Source: Shewanella ulleungensis
Lineage (GTDB): Bacteria; Pseudomonadota; Gammaproteobacteria; Enterobacterales; Shewanellaceae
DNA: 64,000 bases
Assembly: GCF_014648315.1 (NCBI RefSeq)
Contig: NZ_BMQW01000001.1
Span: 682,001-746,000, forward strand
Reading direction: 5' to 3'
Positions 10,090-18,365 of this stretch are shown one piece after another. The notes under the pieces were generated by a model. The model was not told the DNA's origin. It ran no database searches and was given only the letters and a program-made list of their open reading frames with translations. Each line of letters opens with the position of its first letter. Position 1 is the first letter of the stretch. Position numbers and translations under genes: made by a program.

Positions 10090-10223
10090 TGCATTTGGCA
10101 ATAATTGGCTTCTATTCAATCACAATTACGTTGTTAGTGAGTCAATTTGTTGAAGCCAACAAATTAGTTTTTTACGTGCCGATCAAATGCAGGTAAAGAT
10201 CAATCTAAAAATGGACTTAATTT

Positions 10224-10257
10224 TTTGATCGCTGCTTATTTTAGCGATCAAATTTTT
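10224..10257 (+). terminator. intrinsic terminator after the HAD phosphatase gene
   Basis: A 10-bp perfect stem (10224-10233 with 10243-10252) with a 9-nt loop and a following run of T. Confidence 0.75.
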
Positions 10258-10342
10258 CTAATCTATCGCACAAAAAAACATCAAGCATGAAAAACACTAT
10301 ATAAATTTGGGCTCTAGGGTTAGCCGTTACTAACCCTGCTCT

Positions 10343-10362
10343 TTATCCTCAACTTATCCACA
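10343..10362 (+). promoter_or_regulatory. tandem DnaA boxes upstream of nrdA
   Basis: TTATCCACA at 10354-10362 is a perfect DnaA box. TTATCCTCA at 10343-10351 has one mismatch and lies 2 nt away in the same orientation. In E. coli, DnaA binds two boxes upstream of nrdAB and modulates its transcription, so the place fits. Binding is inferred. Confidence 0.7.
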
Positions 10363-10431
10363 AGAAGTTAATGTAATTGAGGCTTGCAAATCTGCTCAAA
10401 CCTCACTATCTTGTATCTCAGTTTATAAATA

Positions 10432-10477
10432 ACACCATATCTTGTGTGTGGGTGACAATCAAAACACTACGCTGTGT
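10432..10477 (+). promoter_or_regulatory. NrdR-like operator pair upstream of nrdA
   Basis: ACACCATATCTTGTGT (10432-10447) matches the NrdR box consensus acaCwAtATaTwGtgt at 14 of 16 positions. A second inverted ACAC/GTGT element (10464-10477) has a centre 31 bp away, the usual three-turn spacing of paired NrdR boxes. Its half-sites are 2 bp closer than normal, so it is a weaker match. Confidence 0.65.
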
Positions 10478-10652
10478 TTGTAACAAAAGCGTAGATGCTT
10501 ACTGAACGTACTGTTGATGTACATTGCCGTAAGTGCATTCAGGATGATTGTTTTAACATGGAACTGTTTTGTGATTTGTTCTGATCGAATAAAGTAACAC
10601 AGCATCCAGAACGTGATCACATGATCAAATTTAGAACCAAGGCCTCTCTTCA

Positions 10653-12941
10653 ATGAAAAGCAATATGACAGTCACTAAACGCAGTGGCGAACGTGAAACT
10701 ATCGATTTAGATAAAATTCACCGCGTGATCACTTGGGCAGCCAAGGGATTAAAAAACGTCTCAGTATCTGAAGTTGAACTTCGATCTCACCTGCAGTTTT
10801 TTGACGGTATTCCAACTGAAGCCATTCATGAAACCATCATTAAAGCCGCAGCAGACTTAATCTCGCCAGAATCGCCAGATTACCAATTCTTAGCAGCTCG
10901 CTTAGCGGTATTTCATTTACGCAAAAAAGCCTTTGGTCAATTTGAACCGCCTAAGTTATATGACCATGTGACACGTTTAGTGGAAATGGGCAAATATGAT
11001 ATGCATATTTTGGCTGATTACACTCGTGAAGAAATTGAAACACTAGACACTTATATCGATCACTGGCGCGATATGAACTTCTCTTATGCTGCAGTTAAGC
11101 AATTAGAAGGTAAATATCTAGTGCAAAACCGTGTGACTCACGAAGTCTACGAAAGCGCTCAGTTCTTATATATTTTAGTGGCAGCGTGCCTATTTGCCCG
11201 TTACCCAAAAGAAATTCGTCTGAAGTACATCAGAGACTTTTATGACGCAACCTCATTGTTCAAAATTTCATTACCAACACCAATCATGTCTGGTGTGCGT
11301 ACTCCAACACGCCAGTTCAGCTCGTGTGTATTAATTGAATGTGACGATAGCCTGGATTCAATCAACGCCACTGCATCGTCTATTGTTAAGTACGTAAGCC
11401 AACGTGCTGGTATTGGTATTAATGCAGGTCGTATCCGTGCGTTAGGCAGCCCAATTCGTGGCGGCGAAGCGTTCCATACTGGTTGTTTACCATTTTATAA
11501 GTATTTCCAAACTGCGGTTAAGTCTTGCTCTCAAGGCGGCGTTCGTGGTGGTGCAGCGACCCTTTTCTATCCGTTATGGCATTTAGAAGTCGAATCGCTA
11601 CTGGTACTTAAAAATAACCGTGGTGTTGACGACAACCGTGTTCGTCATCTTGATTATGGTGTACAGCTAAACAAACTGATGTACCAACGTTTAATCAAAG
11701 GCGAATACATCAGCCTATTCAGTCCATCTGACGTACCGGGTCTTTACGATGCATTCTTTGAAGATCAAGCTGAGTTTGAACGTTTATATCTTCAGTATGA
11801 GCAAGACAGCAACGTACGTAAAAAACAAATTAAAGCCGTTGAACTGTTTTCATTGATGATGCAAGAACGTGCCTCTACTGGTCGTATCTATATTCAAAAC
11901 GTGGATCACTGCAATACTCACAGCCCATTTGATTCTAAAGTCGCGCCAATTAAGCAATCTAACTTGTGTTTAGAAATTGCTTTACCAACTAAGCCACTGA
12001 CAAACATCGATGATCCAGAAGGTGAAATCGCCTTGTGTACTCTGTCGGCGCTTAACTTAGGTGCGATTAAAGATTTATCTGAACTTGAGCCTCTAGCAGA
12101 TCTTGCAGTGCGTGCTTTAGATAACTTGCTTGATTATCAAGATTACCCAATCAAAGCAGCACAAACGAGTTCAATGAACCGTCGCACCTTAGGTATTGGT
12201 GTGATTAACTTTGCTAACTACTTAGCCAAGAACGGTAAGAAATACTCAGACGGTTCAGCGAATAACCTGACCCACAAAACCTTTGAAGCCATTCAGTATT
12301 ATTTGCTAAAAGCCTCAATGAACTTAGCTAAAGAACAAGGTGCATGTCCGTTATTTCACGAGACAACCTACTCGAAAGGTATTTTACCTATCGACACCTA
12401 CAAGCGTGATTTAGATAAGATTTGTGACGAGCCATTACACATGGATTGGGAAACATTACGTAGCGACATTCAGCAATATGGTTTACGTAACTCAACCTTA
12501 TCAGCATTAATGCCGTCTGAAACGTCATCACAAATATCCAATGCGACTAACGGTATTGAGCCTCCACGCGGATTAATTAGCGTTAAGGCCAGTAAAGACG
12601 GTCAATTAAAGCAAGTTGTGCCTGACTTTGATCTACTTAAAGACAAATACGAATTACTTTGGAACATGCCAAACAACGATGGTTACATCCAACTTGTTGG
12701 GTTAATGCAAAAGTTTGTTGATCAGGCTATTTCGGCTAACACGAACTACGATCCAAGCCGTTTTGAAGGCGGACGAGTACCAATGCAAACCTTATTGAAG
12801 GATTTGTTAAGTGTGTACAAGTTAGGCGTCAAGACTTTGTATTATCATAATACCCGTGACGGCGCTAAAGATCAGTTCGACGACTTGATTGCTGTAGAGG
12901 AAGAAGATGATGGCTGTGCAGGCGGTGCTTGCAAAATTTAA
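10653..12941 (+). CDS. nrdA: class Ia ribonucleotide reductase, alpha subunit
   Basis: 762 residues, very close to E. coli NrdA (761). It reduces ribonucleoside diphosphates to deoxyribonucleotides. The N-terminal ATP-cone (MTVTKRSGERETIDLDKIHR) gives allosteric control. Active-site cysteines lie in FSSCVLIE, NLCLEIALP (thiyl radical site) and IALCTLSALN. The C-terminal redox pair is in CAGGACKI. ATG 10653 has AAGG about 11 nt upstream; ATG 10665 is an alternative start. The 563-bp upstream region holds DnaA and NrdR-like sites. Confidence 0.98.
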   Translation: MKSNMTVTKRSGERETIDLDKIHRVITWAAKGLKNVSVSEVELRSHLQFFDGIPTEAIHETIIKAAADLISPESPDYQFLAARLAVFHLRKKAFGQFEPPKLYDHVTRLVEMGKYDMHILADYTREEIETLDTYIDHWRDMNFSYAAVKQLEGKYLVQNRVTHEVYESAQFLYILVAACLFARYPKEIRLKYIRDFYDATSLFKISLPTPIMSGVRTPTRQFSSCVLIECDDSLDSINATASSIVKYVSQRAGIGINAGRIRALGSPIRGGEAFHTGCLPFYKYFQTAVKSCSQGGVRGGAATLFYPLWHLEVESLLVLKNNRGVDDNRVRHLDYGVQLNKLMYQRLIKGEYISLFSPSDVPGLYDAFFEDQAEFERLYLQYEQDSNVRKKQIKAVELFSLMMQERASTGRIYIQNVDHCNTHSPFDSKVAPIKQSNLCLEIALPTKPLTNIDDPEGEIALCTLSALNLGAIKDLSELEPLADLAVRALDNLLDYQDYPIKAAQTSSMNRRTLGIGVINFANYLAKNGKKYSDGSANNLTHKTFEAIQYYLLKASMNLAKEQGACPLFHETTYSKGILPIDTYKRDLDKICDEPLHMDWETLRSDIQQYGLRNSTLSALMPSETSSQISNATNGIEPPRGLISVKASKDGQLKQVVPDFDLLKDKYELLWNMPNNDGYIQLVGLMQKFVDQAISANTNYDPSRFEGGRVPMQTLLKDLLSVYKLGVKTLYYHNTRDGAKDQFDDLIAVEEEDDGCAGGACKI

Positions 12942-12960
12942 TCATCTAATGGAATTATTG

Positions 12961-12983
12961 AGCGGGGGCCTTCCCCGCTTTTT
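12961..12983 (+). terminator. terminator-like hairpin between nrdA and nrdB
   Basis: AGCGGGG and CCCCGCT (12961-12967 with 12973-12979) form a GC-rich 7-bp stem with a 5-nt loop, followed by TTTT. It lies inside the nrdA-nrdB gap and so could attenuate nrdB expression. Confidence 0.75.
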
Positions 12984-13010
12984 GAAATGCGTTTTTCAGG
13001 ACACCAAATA

Positions 13011-14141
13011 ATGGCTTACTCAACTTTTTGTCAAACACCTAACGATTCAACTAAAGAACCGATGTTTTTTGGTCAATCCGTTAATGTGGCTCGCTACGAT
13101 CAACAGAAATATGAAGTCTTCGAAAAGCTAATCGAAAAACAATTATCGTTTTTCTGGCGCCCAGAGGAAGTTGACGTTAGCCGTGATAAAATCGACTTTG
13201 GTGGTTTACCTGATCACGAAAAGCATATTTTCCTTTCAAACCTTAAATATCAAACCTTACTTGACTCTATACAAGGTCGTTCGCCTAACGTTGCATTTTT
13301 GCCGTTAGTGTCATTACCAGAGCTCGAAACTTGGATTGAAACCTGGTCGTTCTCAGAAACCATTCACTCACGCTCTTACACTCATATTATTCGTAATATC
13401 GTTAACAACCCGTCTGTGGTATTTGACGATATCGTCGAAAATGATCACATCTTAAAACGTGCCGGTGATATTGCTCGTTACTACGATGACTTAATTAAAC
13501 TGACACAAGTACATAACTTGCACGGTTCGGGTACGCACGACATTAATGGTGAAAAAATTACTGTTAACTTGCGTATTCTTAAAAAGTCACTGTACTTATG
13601 CATGATGTCGGTTAACGCATTAGAAGCTATTCGCTTTTATGTGAGCTTTGCCTGTTCATTTGCTTTTGCAGAGCGCCGCTTAATGGAAGGTAACGCCAAA
13701 ATTATCCGCTTAATTGCGCGTGATGAAGCCTTACACCTTAACAGCACTCAGCATATCCTTAGCTTAATGCAAGGCGGCAAAGATGACCCTGAAATGGCTG
13801 AGATTGCCGTAGAATGTCAGCAAGAAGCCTACGATTTGTTTGTAAAAGCCGCTGAGCAAGAAAAAGAATGGGCTAAATACCTGTTTAAAGACGGTTCAAT
13901 GATCGGTCTAAACGAACAAATATTATGTCAGTATGTTGAGTTTATTACTAATCAACGTATGAAGTCAGTGCACTTACCACAACCATACGAAGAGTTGTCA
14001 AACCCACTTCCGTGGATGAAAAACTGGTTAGAAAGCGATGCTGTACAGGTGGCCCCACAAGAAGTTGAAGTGTCTTCATACCTTGTAGGACAAATTGATT
14101 CTTCTGTAGATGGCGATGAGTTTTTAGACTTTGACTTATAA
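13011..14141 (+). CDS. nrdB: class Ia ribonucleotide reductase, beta subunit
   Basis: 376 residues, the same size class as E. coli NrdB. It holds the diferric-tyrosyl radical used by Nrd[13 protein letters not shown] carries iron ligands and the radical tyrosine (Tyr122 equivalent), and [11 protein letters not shown] carries further ligands. The C-terminus [18 protein letters not shown] is the NrdA-docking tail. Start ATG 13011 (MAYSTF) aligns with the E. coli start and has CAGGA 9 nt upstream; an upstream ATG at 12987 is not preceded by an SD. Confidence 0.98.
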   Translation: MAYSTFCQTPNDSTKEPMFFGQSVNVARYDQQKYEVFEKLIEKQLSFFWRPEEVDVSRDKIDFGGLPDHEKHIFLSNLKYQTLLDSIQGRSPNVAFLPLVSLPELETWIETWSFSETIHSRSYTHIIRNIVNNPSVVFDDIVENDHILKRAGDIARYYDDLIKLTQVHNLHGSGTHDINGEKITVNLRILKKSLYLCMMSVNALEAIRFYVSFACSFAFAERRLMEGNAKIIRLIARDEALHLNSTQHILSLMQGGKDDPEMAEIAVECQQEAYDLFVKAAEQEKEWAKYLFKDGSMIGLNEQILCQYVEFITNQRMKSVHLPQPYEELSNPLPWMKNWLESDAVQVAPQEVEVSSYLVGQIDSSVDGDEFLDFDL

Positions 14142-14424
14142 GAAGTATTTCAAAAAAGCCCCTATAGTAAGCTTGAAAGGTCAGCCGGTGATTTTGTTTG
14201 ACGGCAAACATTCAAGCTTACTAGAAGCGCTTGAGTCGAAAAAAGTAAAAGTATTTTCAGAGTGCCGTAATGGTTTTTGCGGCGCCTGTAAAACTACCGT
14301 GATTTCGGGTGAAGTGAGTTACCTTACCCAGCCATTAGCTGAGCTAAAAGCTGATGAATGCCTACCCTGCTGTTGTGTACCAGAAACCGACCTCAACCTT
14401 AAGCTGTCTTGCCAGGGTGTTTAG
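14131..14424 (+). CDS. yfaE: 2Fe-2S ferredoxin YfaE
   Basis: 97 residues from TTG 14131. It is a plant-type [2Fe-2S] ferredoxin: [10 protein letters not shown] gives three cysteines (45, 50, 53) and LPCCC (80-82) the fourth. In E. coli YfaE maintains the diferric-tyrosyl cofactor of NrdB, and the place directly after nrdB agrees. The frame has no ATG before the conserved core. TTG 14131 overlaps nrdB by 11 nt, and TTG 14173 is the alternative, so the exact N-terminus is uncertain. Confidence 0.9.
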   Translation: MTYKKYFKKAPIVSLKGQPVILFDGKHSSLLEALESKKVKVFSECRNGFCGACKTTVISGEVSYLTQPLAELKADECLPCCCVPETDLNLKLSCQGV

Positions 14425-14571
14425 ATAGTCGCAAAACGTCAATACAGTACCAATCATAGTCCTGCACCTGCACTCACCAAACTGGCGCACGAAGGCTAAT
14501 CACTCACGTTTTTAAGTATCGACTTCCACAATCGTCAACGTTGAAGCAACGAAAGCCTTATATTCACCCTA

Positions 14572-14868
14572 TTAAATGTTCACTGCAATGCTTAATAAAA
14601 CCCGTTTACCGGATTGTATCTTAGTCACGCTATGTTCATAAAGATCAGGGCGAAACAAATACACGCGATTAAACAGATTTATAATGTATTTTTCACAGGT
14701 AAAGACTCCCCCAACCTGAGGCTGTTTAATCACAACATTGAACTTGTAGTATCGTCCTTGCTGCACAGGATCAACGTGTGTCATCACTCGATGATTCTCT
14801 TGATAAGTCACTAAATTAACGGAAAATACTCGACTACTGAATATCGTTTTGTTCACTACATTGGCCAT
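14572..14868 (-). CDS. small 2OG-Fe(II) oxygenase-like protein
   Basis: 98 residues. THVDP (His31, Asp33) and a distal YEHSVT (His79) with GKR (Arg89) ten residues later follow the HxD...H...R pattern of 2-oxoglutarate/Fe(II) dioxygenases. GGVF, RVYLFRPDL and LLSIAV match the core strands of that fold. It is far shorter than typical members (about 180-250), so only the catalytic half of the barrel is present. AAGGA lies 5 nt before ATG 14868. No operon partner is visible. The fold assignment is from motif pattern only. Confidence 0.6.
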   Translation of the reverse strand: MANVVNKTIFSSRVFSVNLVTYQENHRVMTHVDPVQQGRYYKFNVVIKQPQVGGVFTCEKYIINLFNRVYLFRPDLYEHSVTKIQSGKRVLLSIAVNI

Positions 14869-15015
14869 AATAATCCTTATCAACTAAACAAAGGATATTG
14901 TACCTGTTATGCCTCAGAGGCTAACGCCAAAAGACCATTCAATTATGCATATGTTATTAAGTTTTCATCCACTCTCAATGTTCATGGTATAAAAAAACCA
15001 TAAACGATTGTTAAA

Positions 15016-15489
15016 TTACATCAGCGTTTTGGCCAGCGTATTATGGATAGCGTTAATTTCCATTAATGCAGCACTGCCATACCAGGGTACTAATTCCATT
15101 ACCAAACTGCCTGCTTTAATCGCTGGATCGGTTGCAGTTAATTGTTGAGCCTGTTCAATGGTTTCTACATCGAAAATATAAATTCCACGGAGTTTGCCAT
15201 CCGTTAAAAAAGGCCCGGCCAATACCAATTTACCCTCTTCGGCTAAACGTCCAATATTGGACATGTGTAAACGTTGTAGTTCATCAGCTTCAGCTTTAGA
15301 ACGGTCTAGGTTAGGTCCTCGACTTAAAAACGCCATCACATAGCGTTTCATGCCATATTCATCCGCCCCTACTTTTTCTGCCCGAGATTGATCGTAAATT
15401 GGATTAATCTCAGTCTGGGCCATTAACGGAGCAGATAACATCGTAGAAAAGAGCAAAAAATGGGTTAACGTGCTGGTATAAACATTCAT
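15016..15489 (-). CDS. secreted YciI-like domain protein
   Basis: 157 residues. A signal peptide (hydrophobic FLLFSTMLSAPLMA, cleavage after LMA) is followed by an alpha/beta YCII-type domain (YVMAFLSRGPN, EEGKLVLAGPFLTDGKLRGIYIFDV). YciI domains are usually cytosolic and of unclear function, so an exported version is somewhat unusual. ATG 15489 has AGGAA 6 nt upstream; an earlier TTG lies before the SD. It is monocistronic as far as can be seen. Confidence 0.75.
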   Translation of the reverse strand: MNVYTSTLTHFLLFSTMLSAPLMAQTEINPIYDQSRAEKVGADEYGMKRYVMAFLSRGPNLDRSKAEADELQRLHMSNIGRLAEEGKLVLAGPFLTDGKLRGIYIFDVETIEQAQQLTATDPAIKAGSLVMELVPWYGSAALMEINAIHNTLAKTLM

Positions 15490-15712
15490 GGGTATTCCTA
15501 TTTTCAAATCTCAGCAAGAGATGTGGTTATGTGTCGTTAATGATTACATCTAAATTGACCCGCTTATCAATCCGGGTAAAGCGTGACAAAAATATGGATA
15601 AAAACAATTTTGATGACATAAACTGCACAAAAATTTACCAGATGTTAGAACAAGATAAAAATAGTCTGCCAAGATATATCATCATAGTCGCAACTAAGGT
15701 ATAACGGGCGCT

Positions 15713-16579
15713 ATGAAAACCCCAATACGATTACAGCCACTGGTTAACGATGGTCTCGTTGATGAAGTGATAAGCCAACTGATGAGTGGCAAAGAAGCCA
15801 CCGTCTATATGATCCGGTGTGGTGATGCCATTCGCTGCGCCAAAGTCTATAAAGAAGCGACCAAGCGCAGTTTTAAAAAGGCAGCGCAGTACCAAGAAGG
15901 ACGTAAAACTAAAAATAGCCGCCGTGGTCGCGCGATGGAAAAAGGCTCGAAATATGGCCGCGAAGAACAAGAGAAAGCCTGGCAAAATGCAGAGGTAGAT
16001 GCATTGTATCAATGCGCTGCAGCTGAAATCCGCGTGCCTGTGCCTTACGGTTGTTTCGACGGCGTATTATTGATGGAGTTAATCACAGATGCCAATGGCG
16101 ATGTGGCGCCTCGTTTAAACGATGTTAACTTAACCCATGCGCAAGCTATGTCGCAACATCACACCATGATGGGCTATATAGTTCGCATGTTATGTGCAGG
16201 TATTGTGCATGGTGACTTGTCAGAATTTAATGTACTGGTAGATAGTAATGGCCCAGTCATTATTGACTTACCCCAAGCTGTTGATGCATCCGCTAATAAC
16301 AATGCCAGAGCCATGTTATACCGTGATGTGAATAATATGACCGAATACTACGGTCAATTTGCCCCAGAGCTGCTACAAACCAAATACGCCAAAGAAATGT
16401 GGGCTCTATATGAGCAAGGTGAATTAGAGCCAGATACCGCACTCACAGGCTTGTTTGAAGACGACAATAACGCGGCTGATATAGATTCGGTACTTGAAGA
16501 AATTAACGCCGCCTATGAAGAAGCGCAGTTTAAACGCGAACGCCAACAGGCGATTGATAATGATCATTATGATGATTAA
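15713..16579 (+). CDS. RIO-type serine/threonine kinase
   Basis: 288 residues. It is an atypical protein kinase of the RIO family. A glycine-poor nucleotide loop (MSGKEATVYMI) is followed by a lysine in CAKVYKEATKRSF. The catalytic loop is HGDLSEFNVLV, and IDLPQAVD is the metal-binding segment. The C-terminal tail is acidic. The flexible basic stretch (about 60-90) between lobes is typical. Eukaryotic and archaeal members act in small-subunit ribosome maturation; the bacterial role is poorly known. A terminator follows. Confidence 0.9.
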   Translation: MKTPIRLQPLVNDGLVDEVISQLMSGKEATVYMIRCGDAIRCAKVYKEATKRSFKKAAQYQEGRKTKNSRRGRAMEKGSKYGREEQEKAWQNAEVDALYQCAAAEIRVPVPYGCFDGVLLMELITDANGDVAPRLNDVNLTHAQAMSQHHTMMGYIVRMLCAGIVHGDLSEFNVLVDSNGPVIIDLPQAVDASANNNARAMLYRDVNNMTEYYGQFAPELLQTKYAKEMWALYEQGELEPDTALTGLFEDDNNAADIDSVLEEINAAYEEAQFKRERQQAIDNDHYDD

Positions 16580-16620
16580 GCCGATATAACGAGGTGATAC
16601 AATCATAAATCGTCACAAAT

Positions 16621-16645
16621 AAGGCAACCTCGAGGTTGCCTTTTT
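16621..16645 (+). terminator. intrinsic terminator after RIO kinase gene
   Basis: A 10-bp perfect stem (16621-16630 with 16633-16642) that runs into TTTTT. Confidence 0.85.
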
Positions 16646-16727
16646 ACTTAAAGGCTCACGTATTCTTTTGTAAGGAGTCTTCATCGGCACCAAGTTCAGC
16701 GTTGGATTAGGTATTTTAAGCTGAGGC

Positions 16728-17043
16728 ATCTAACTCATTTCTGGACAGAAATGTTTTTAGTATTTACCTAAACTAAATTAAGCTGCTAGGTATCGATACT
16801 CAAATGAAATCACTTCTATGACACGCGGTGAACCTATCCATGGGCGCTCTGCGAAAACATCCATGTTTTCGAAGGTCATAGCCGCGATTACATCCGCCGT
16901 AAGTTTATCTTCGATTCAACCTTGTTTGTAATTAAAAGATCTAACGCATTTCTGGACAATAATTAGCTTAATGGATAAGTCTTAAACTATTTTTATAAAA
17001 ATTTACCCTGACCCAACTAAATTTACTGACCCAACTAAATTTA
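16728..17043. repeat. mobile-repeat debris: direct repeats, hairpin and tandem duplication
   Basis: A 20-bp sequence at 16728-16747 recurs at 16939-16958 with one mismatch, in the same orientation. Between them CGAAAACAT and ATGTTTTCG (16852-16860, 16863-16871) form a perfect hairpin. An 18-bp sequence is exactly duplicated in tandem at 17008-17025 and 17026-17043. No gene was found from 16646 to 17128. The pattern suggests remnants of small repeats or an IS-associated element; no transposase is present. Confidence 0.55.
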
Positions 17044-17128
17044 GAGTAAACGCATTTGTAACGGGCCACCTTATTGAGAGGCGACGCTTTAGAGCGTCTC
17101 ACATATAGTGCCTTCGTTAACAAACTTG

Positions 17129-17386
17129 CTAATTGTTTTCTGTCTTTGTCGCCTTTTTCAGTCTAACGACAAAACCGAAATAAAATGAAACACATGCAAT
17201 TAAAGATTGCCACACAACAGCAAAGTAAAACTTAACTGGGTTAGAGTTTGCCGATACATAATGAATACTTCCCGTATTTTGGTACTTATAACCGCCTTCT
17301 ATCAACATATTAATAACAGTTATGGTAAAGACAATACAAAATAAGCGAGCAACAAATCGCATCTTATTATCAATTTTAATAGTCAA
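17129..17386 (-). CDS. hypothetical small membrane protein
   Basis: 85 codons from TTG 17386, or 77 from ATG 17362. Two hydrophobic segments (FVARLFCIVFTITVINML and FYFAVVWQSLIACVSFYFGF) suggest a two-pass membrane protein. No family was recognised. It lies in the accessory stretch, in the same orientation as two other tiny ORFs. Neither start has a well-spaced SD. It could be spurious. Confidence 0.35.
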   Translation of the reverse strand: MTIKIDNKMRFVARLFCIVFTITVINMLIEGGYKYQNTGSIHYVSANSNPVKFYFAVVWQSLIACVSFYFGFVVRLKKATKTENN

Positions 17387-17472
17387 ATCCTTACTAATAT
17401 TTACTGACGATAACGAACGCTAACGACCCTGTAACAGAATCCATTTCAAAGCAGAAAACCAAGAAACAGTAA

Positions 17473-17718
17473 TTAAAGTTTCTGCTGCTCGAACTTCTTT
17501 TCTGAAATCAAACGAAGCTTGGGCATTATCGCGTTAACCATCCAAGCCTCTGTTTTATGTTGATCAGGTGAATGTAGCAAGCCAGCAAATAGAAAAACAA
17601 ATACAACAAAATGTGGCAGCACCTTTTTAGAGCTAAACTTGGAATGTTCAACCTTAAACAAGATCTTCAGCATCTCTACTGTTTTGTTAAACTCATCTCT
17701 CTTGCTCGAATACACCAC
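17473..17718 (-). CDS. hypothetical small protein
   Basis: 81 codons from GTG 17718, with GAGG about 10 nt upstream. It has one hydrophobic segment (HFVVFVFLFAGLLH) between charged ends. It starts 5 nt after the stop of the next upstream ORF, so the pair could be co-transcribed. No family was recognised. Confidence 0.35.
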   Translation of the reverse strand: MVYSSKRDEFNKTVEMLKILFKVEHSKFSSKKVLPHFVVFVFLFAGLLHSPDQHKTEAWMVNAIMPKLRLISEKKFEQQKL

Positions 17719-17723
17719 TTAAA

Positions 17724-17918
17724 TTAAACCTCTGTTAACCTGTCAGTTTTCACAACCCATTGCTTTAAAGCATTGAATATTAATAAAGTACCAATAACCA
17801 TAGGCATAAAAACCCAAAAAAATTGCCCCCCCAAATTTGTACAAGTAACATAACTCGTTTTCATGGCTTTGGCGAGGGTTTGGTTAGATGCACTCAACTC
17901 ACTAACTTTAATCAACAT
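17724..17918 (-). CDS. hypothetical small membrane protein
   Basis: 64 codons from ATG 17918; an in-frame TTG lies at 17936. There is one membrane-like segment (FFWVFMPMVIGTLLIF). There is no clear SD. It precedes the 17473-17718 ORF by 5 nt. No family was recognised, and it may not be translated. Confidence 0.3.
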   Translation of the reverse strand: MLIKVSELSASNQTLAKAMKTSYVTCTNLGGQFFWVFMPMVIGTLLIFNALKQWVVKTDRLTEV

Positions 17919-18189
17919 GGTAAAAATTAAAGTCAAATGAGTAGTTTACCTGTCATACGCCGAATTCGCCACAGCAGAGCAGCTTGATATCAATCAAGTA
18001 TAAAATGACTTTTAATTTGATTGGGAATTATGACTCAAGCGCACAGCCAGCGCTGACAATTTGCAACGCCTTGTCGTCGTTTTCGATCCAAATGCTCGCT
18101 ATATTCGGTTAAGGTGGTAATGCACCAACAGCACCTTTAAATAACAAAATGATGCCCCCTCATAATTTGTACATCACATATATAAATAA

Positions 18190-18262
18190 TGGTACCGAGG
18201 CCAGACTGCTTTTTATAGAAAAAAAGGCACGCCTGATGTCCAACCAGAGCGCGACGGATTTT
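18190..18262 (-). pseudogene. degenerate tRNA-Leu 3' fragment A
   Basis: The most decayed copy. The TGGTACC end and the GGCACGCC and anticodon-stem parts are recognisable, but an A/T-rich insertion interrupts the T arm. Its outer flank (16 bp, 18181-18196) matches the sequence just downstream of the intact tRNA-Leu (18864-18879), which the other copies lack. Confidence 0.75.
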
Positions 18263-18307
18263 GCTTTTGACTTTAATCCTTAGCAATCAAACTCAAATCT
18301 CAGACGT

Positions 18308-18340
18308 AAAAAAGCCCCGACTAATGTCGAGGCTTTTTTA
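18308..18340 (-). terminator. array terminator A
   Basis: GCCTCGAC and GTCGGGGC pair (one U-G) around a 4-nt loop, flanked by A6 and T6. It is the last of the four array terminators in the direction of transcription. Confidence 0.85.
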
Positions 18341-18365
18341 CACCATACTTAACGTATGTAAAGGA

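Noticed and set aside
10459-10653. Minus-strand ORF of 64 codons before nrdA
   Set aside because: It covers the NrdR-like site and the nrdA leader, has no SD and no recognisable protein features.
16646-18190. Intact prophage or integron
   Set aside because: No integrase, phage structural gene or clear attC site is present; only debris and small ORFs.
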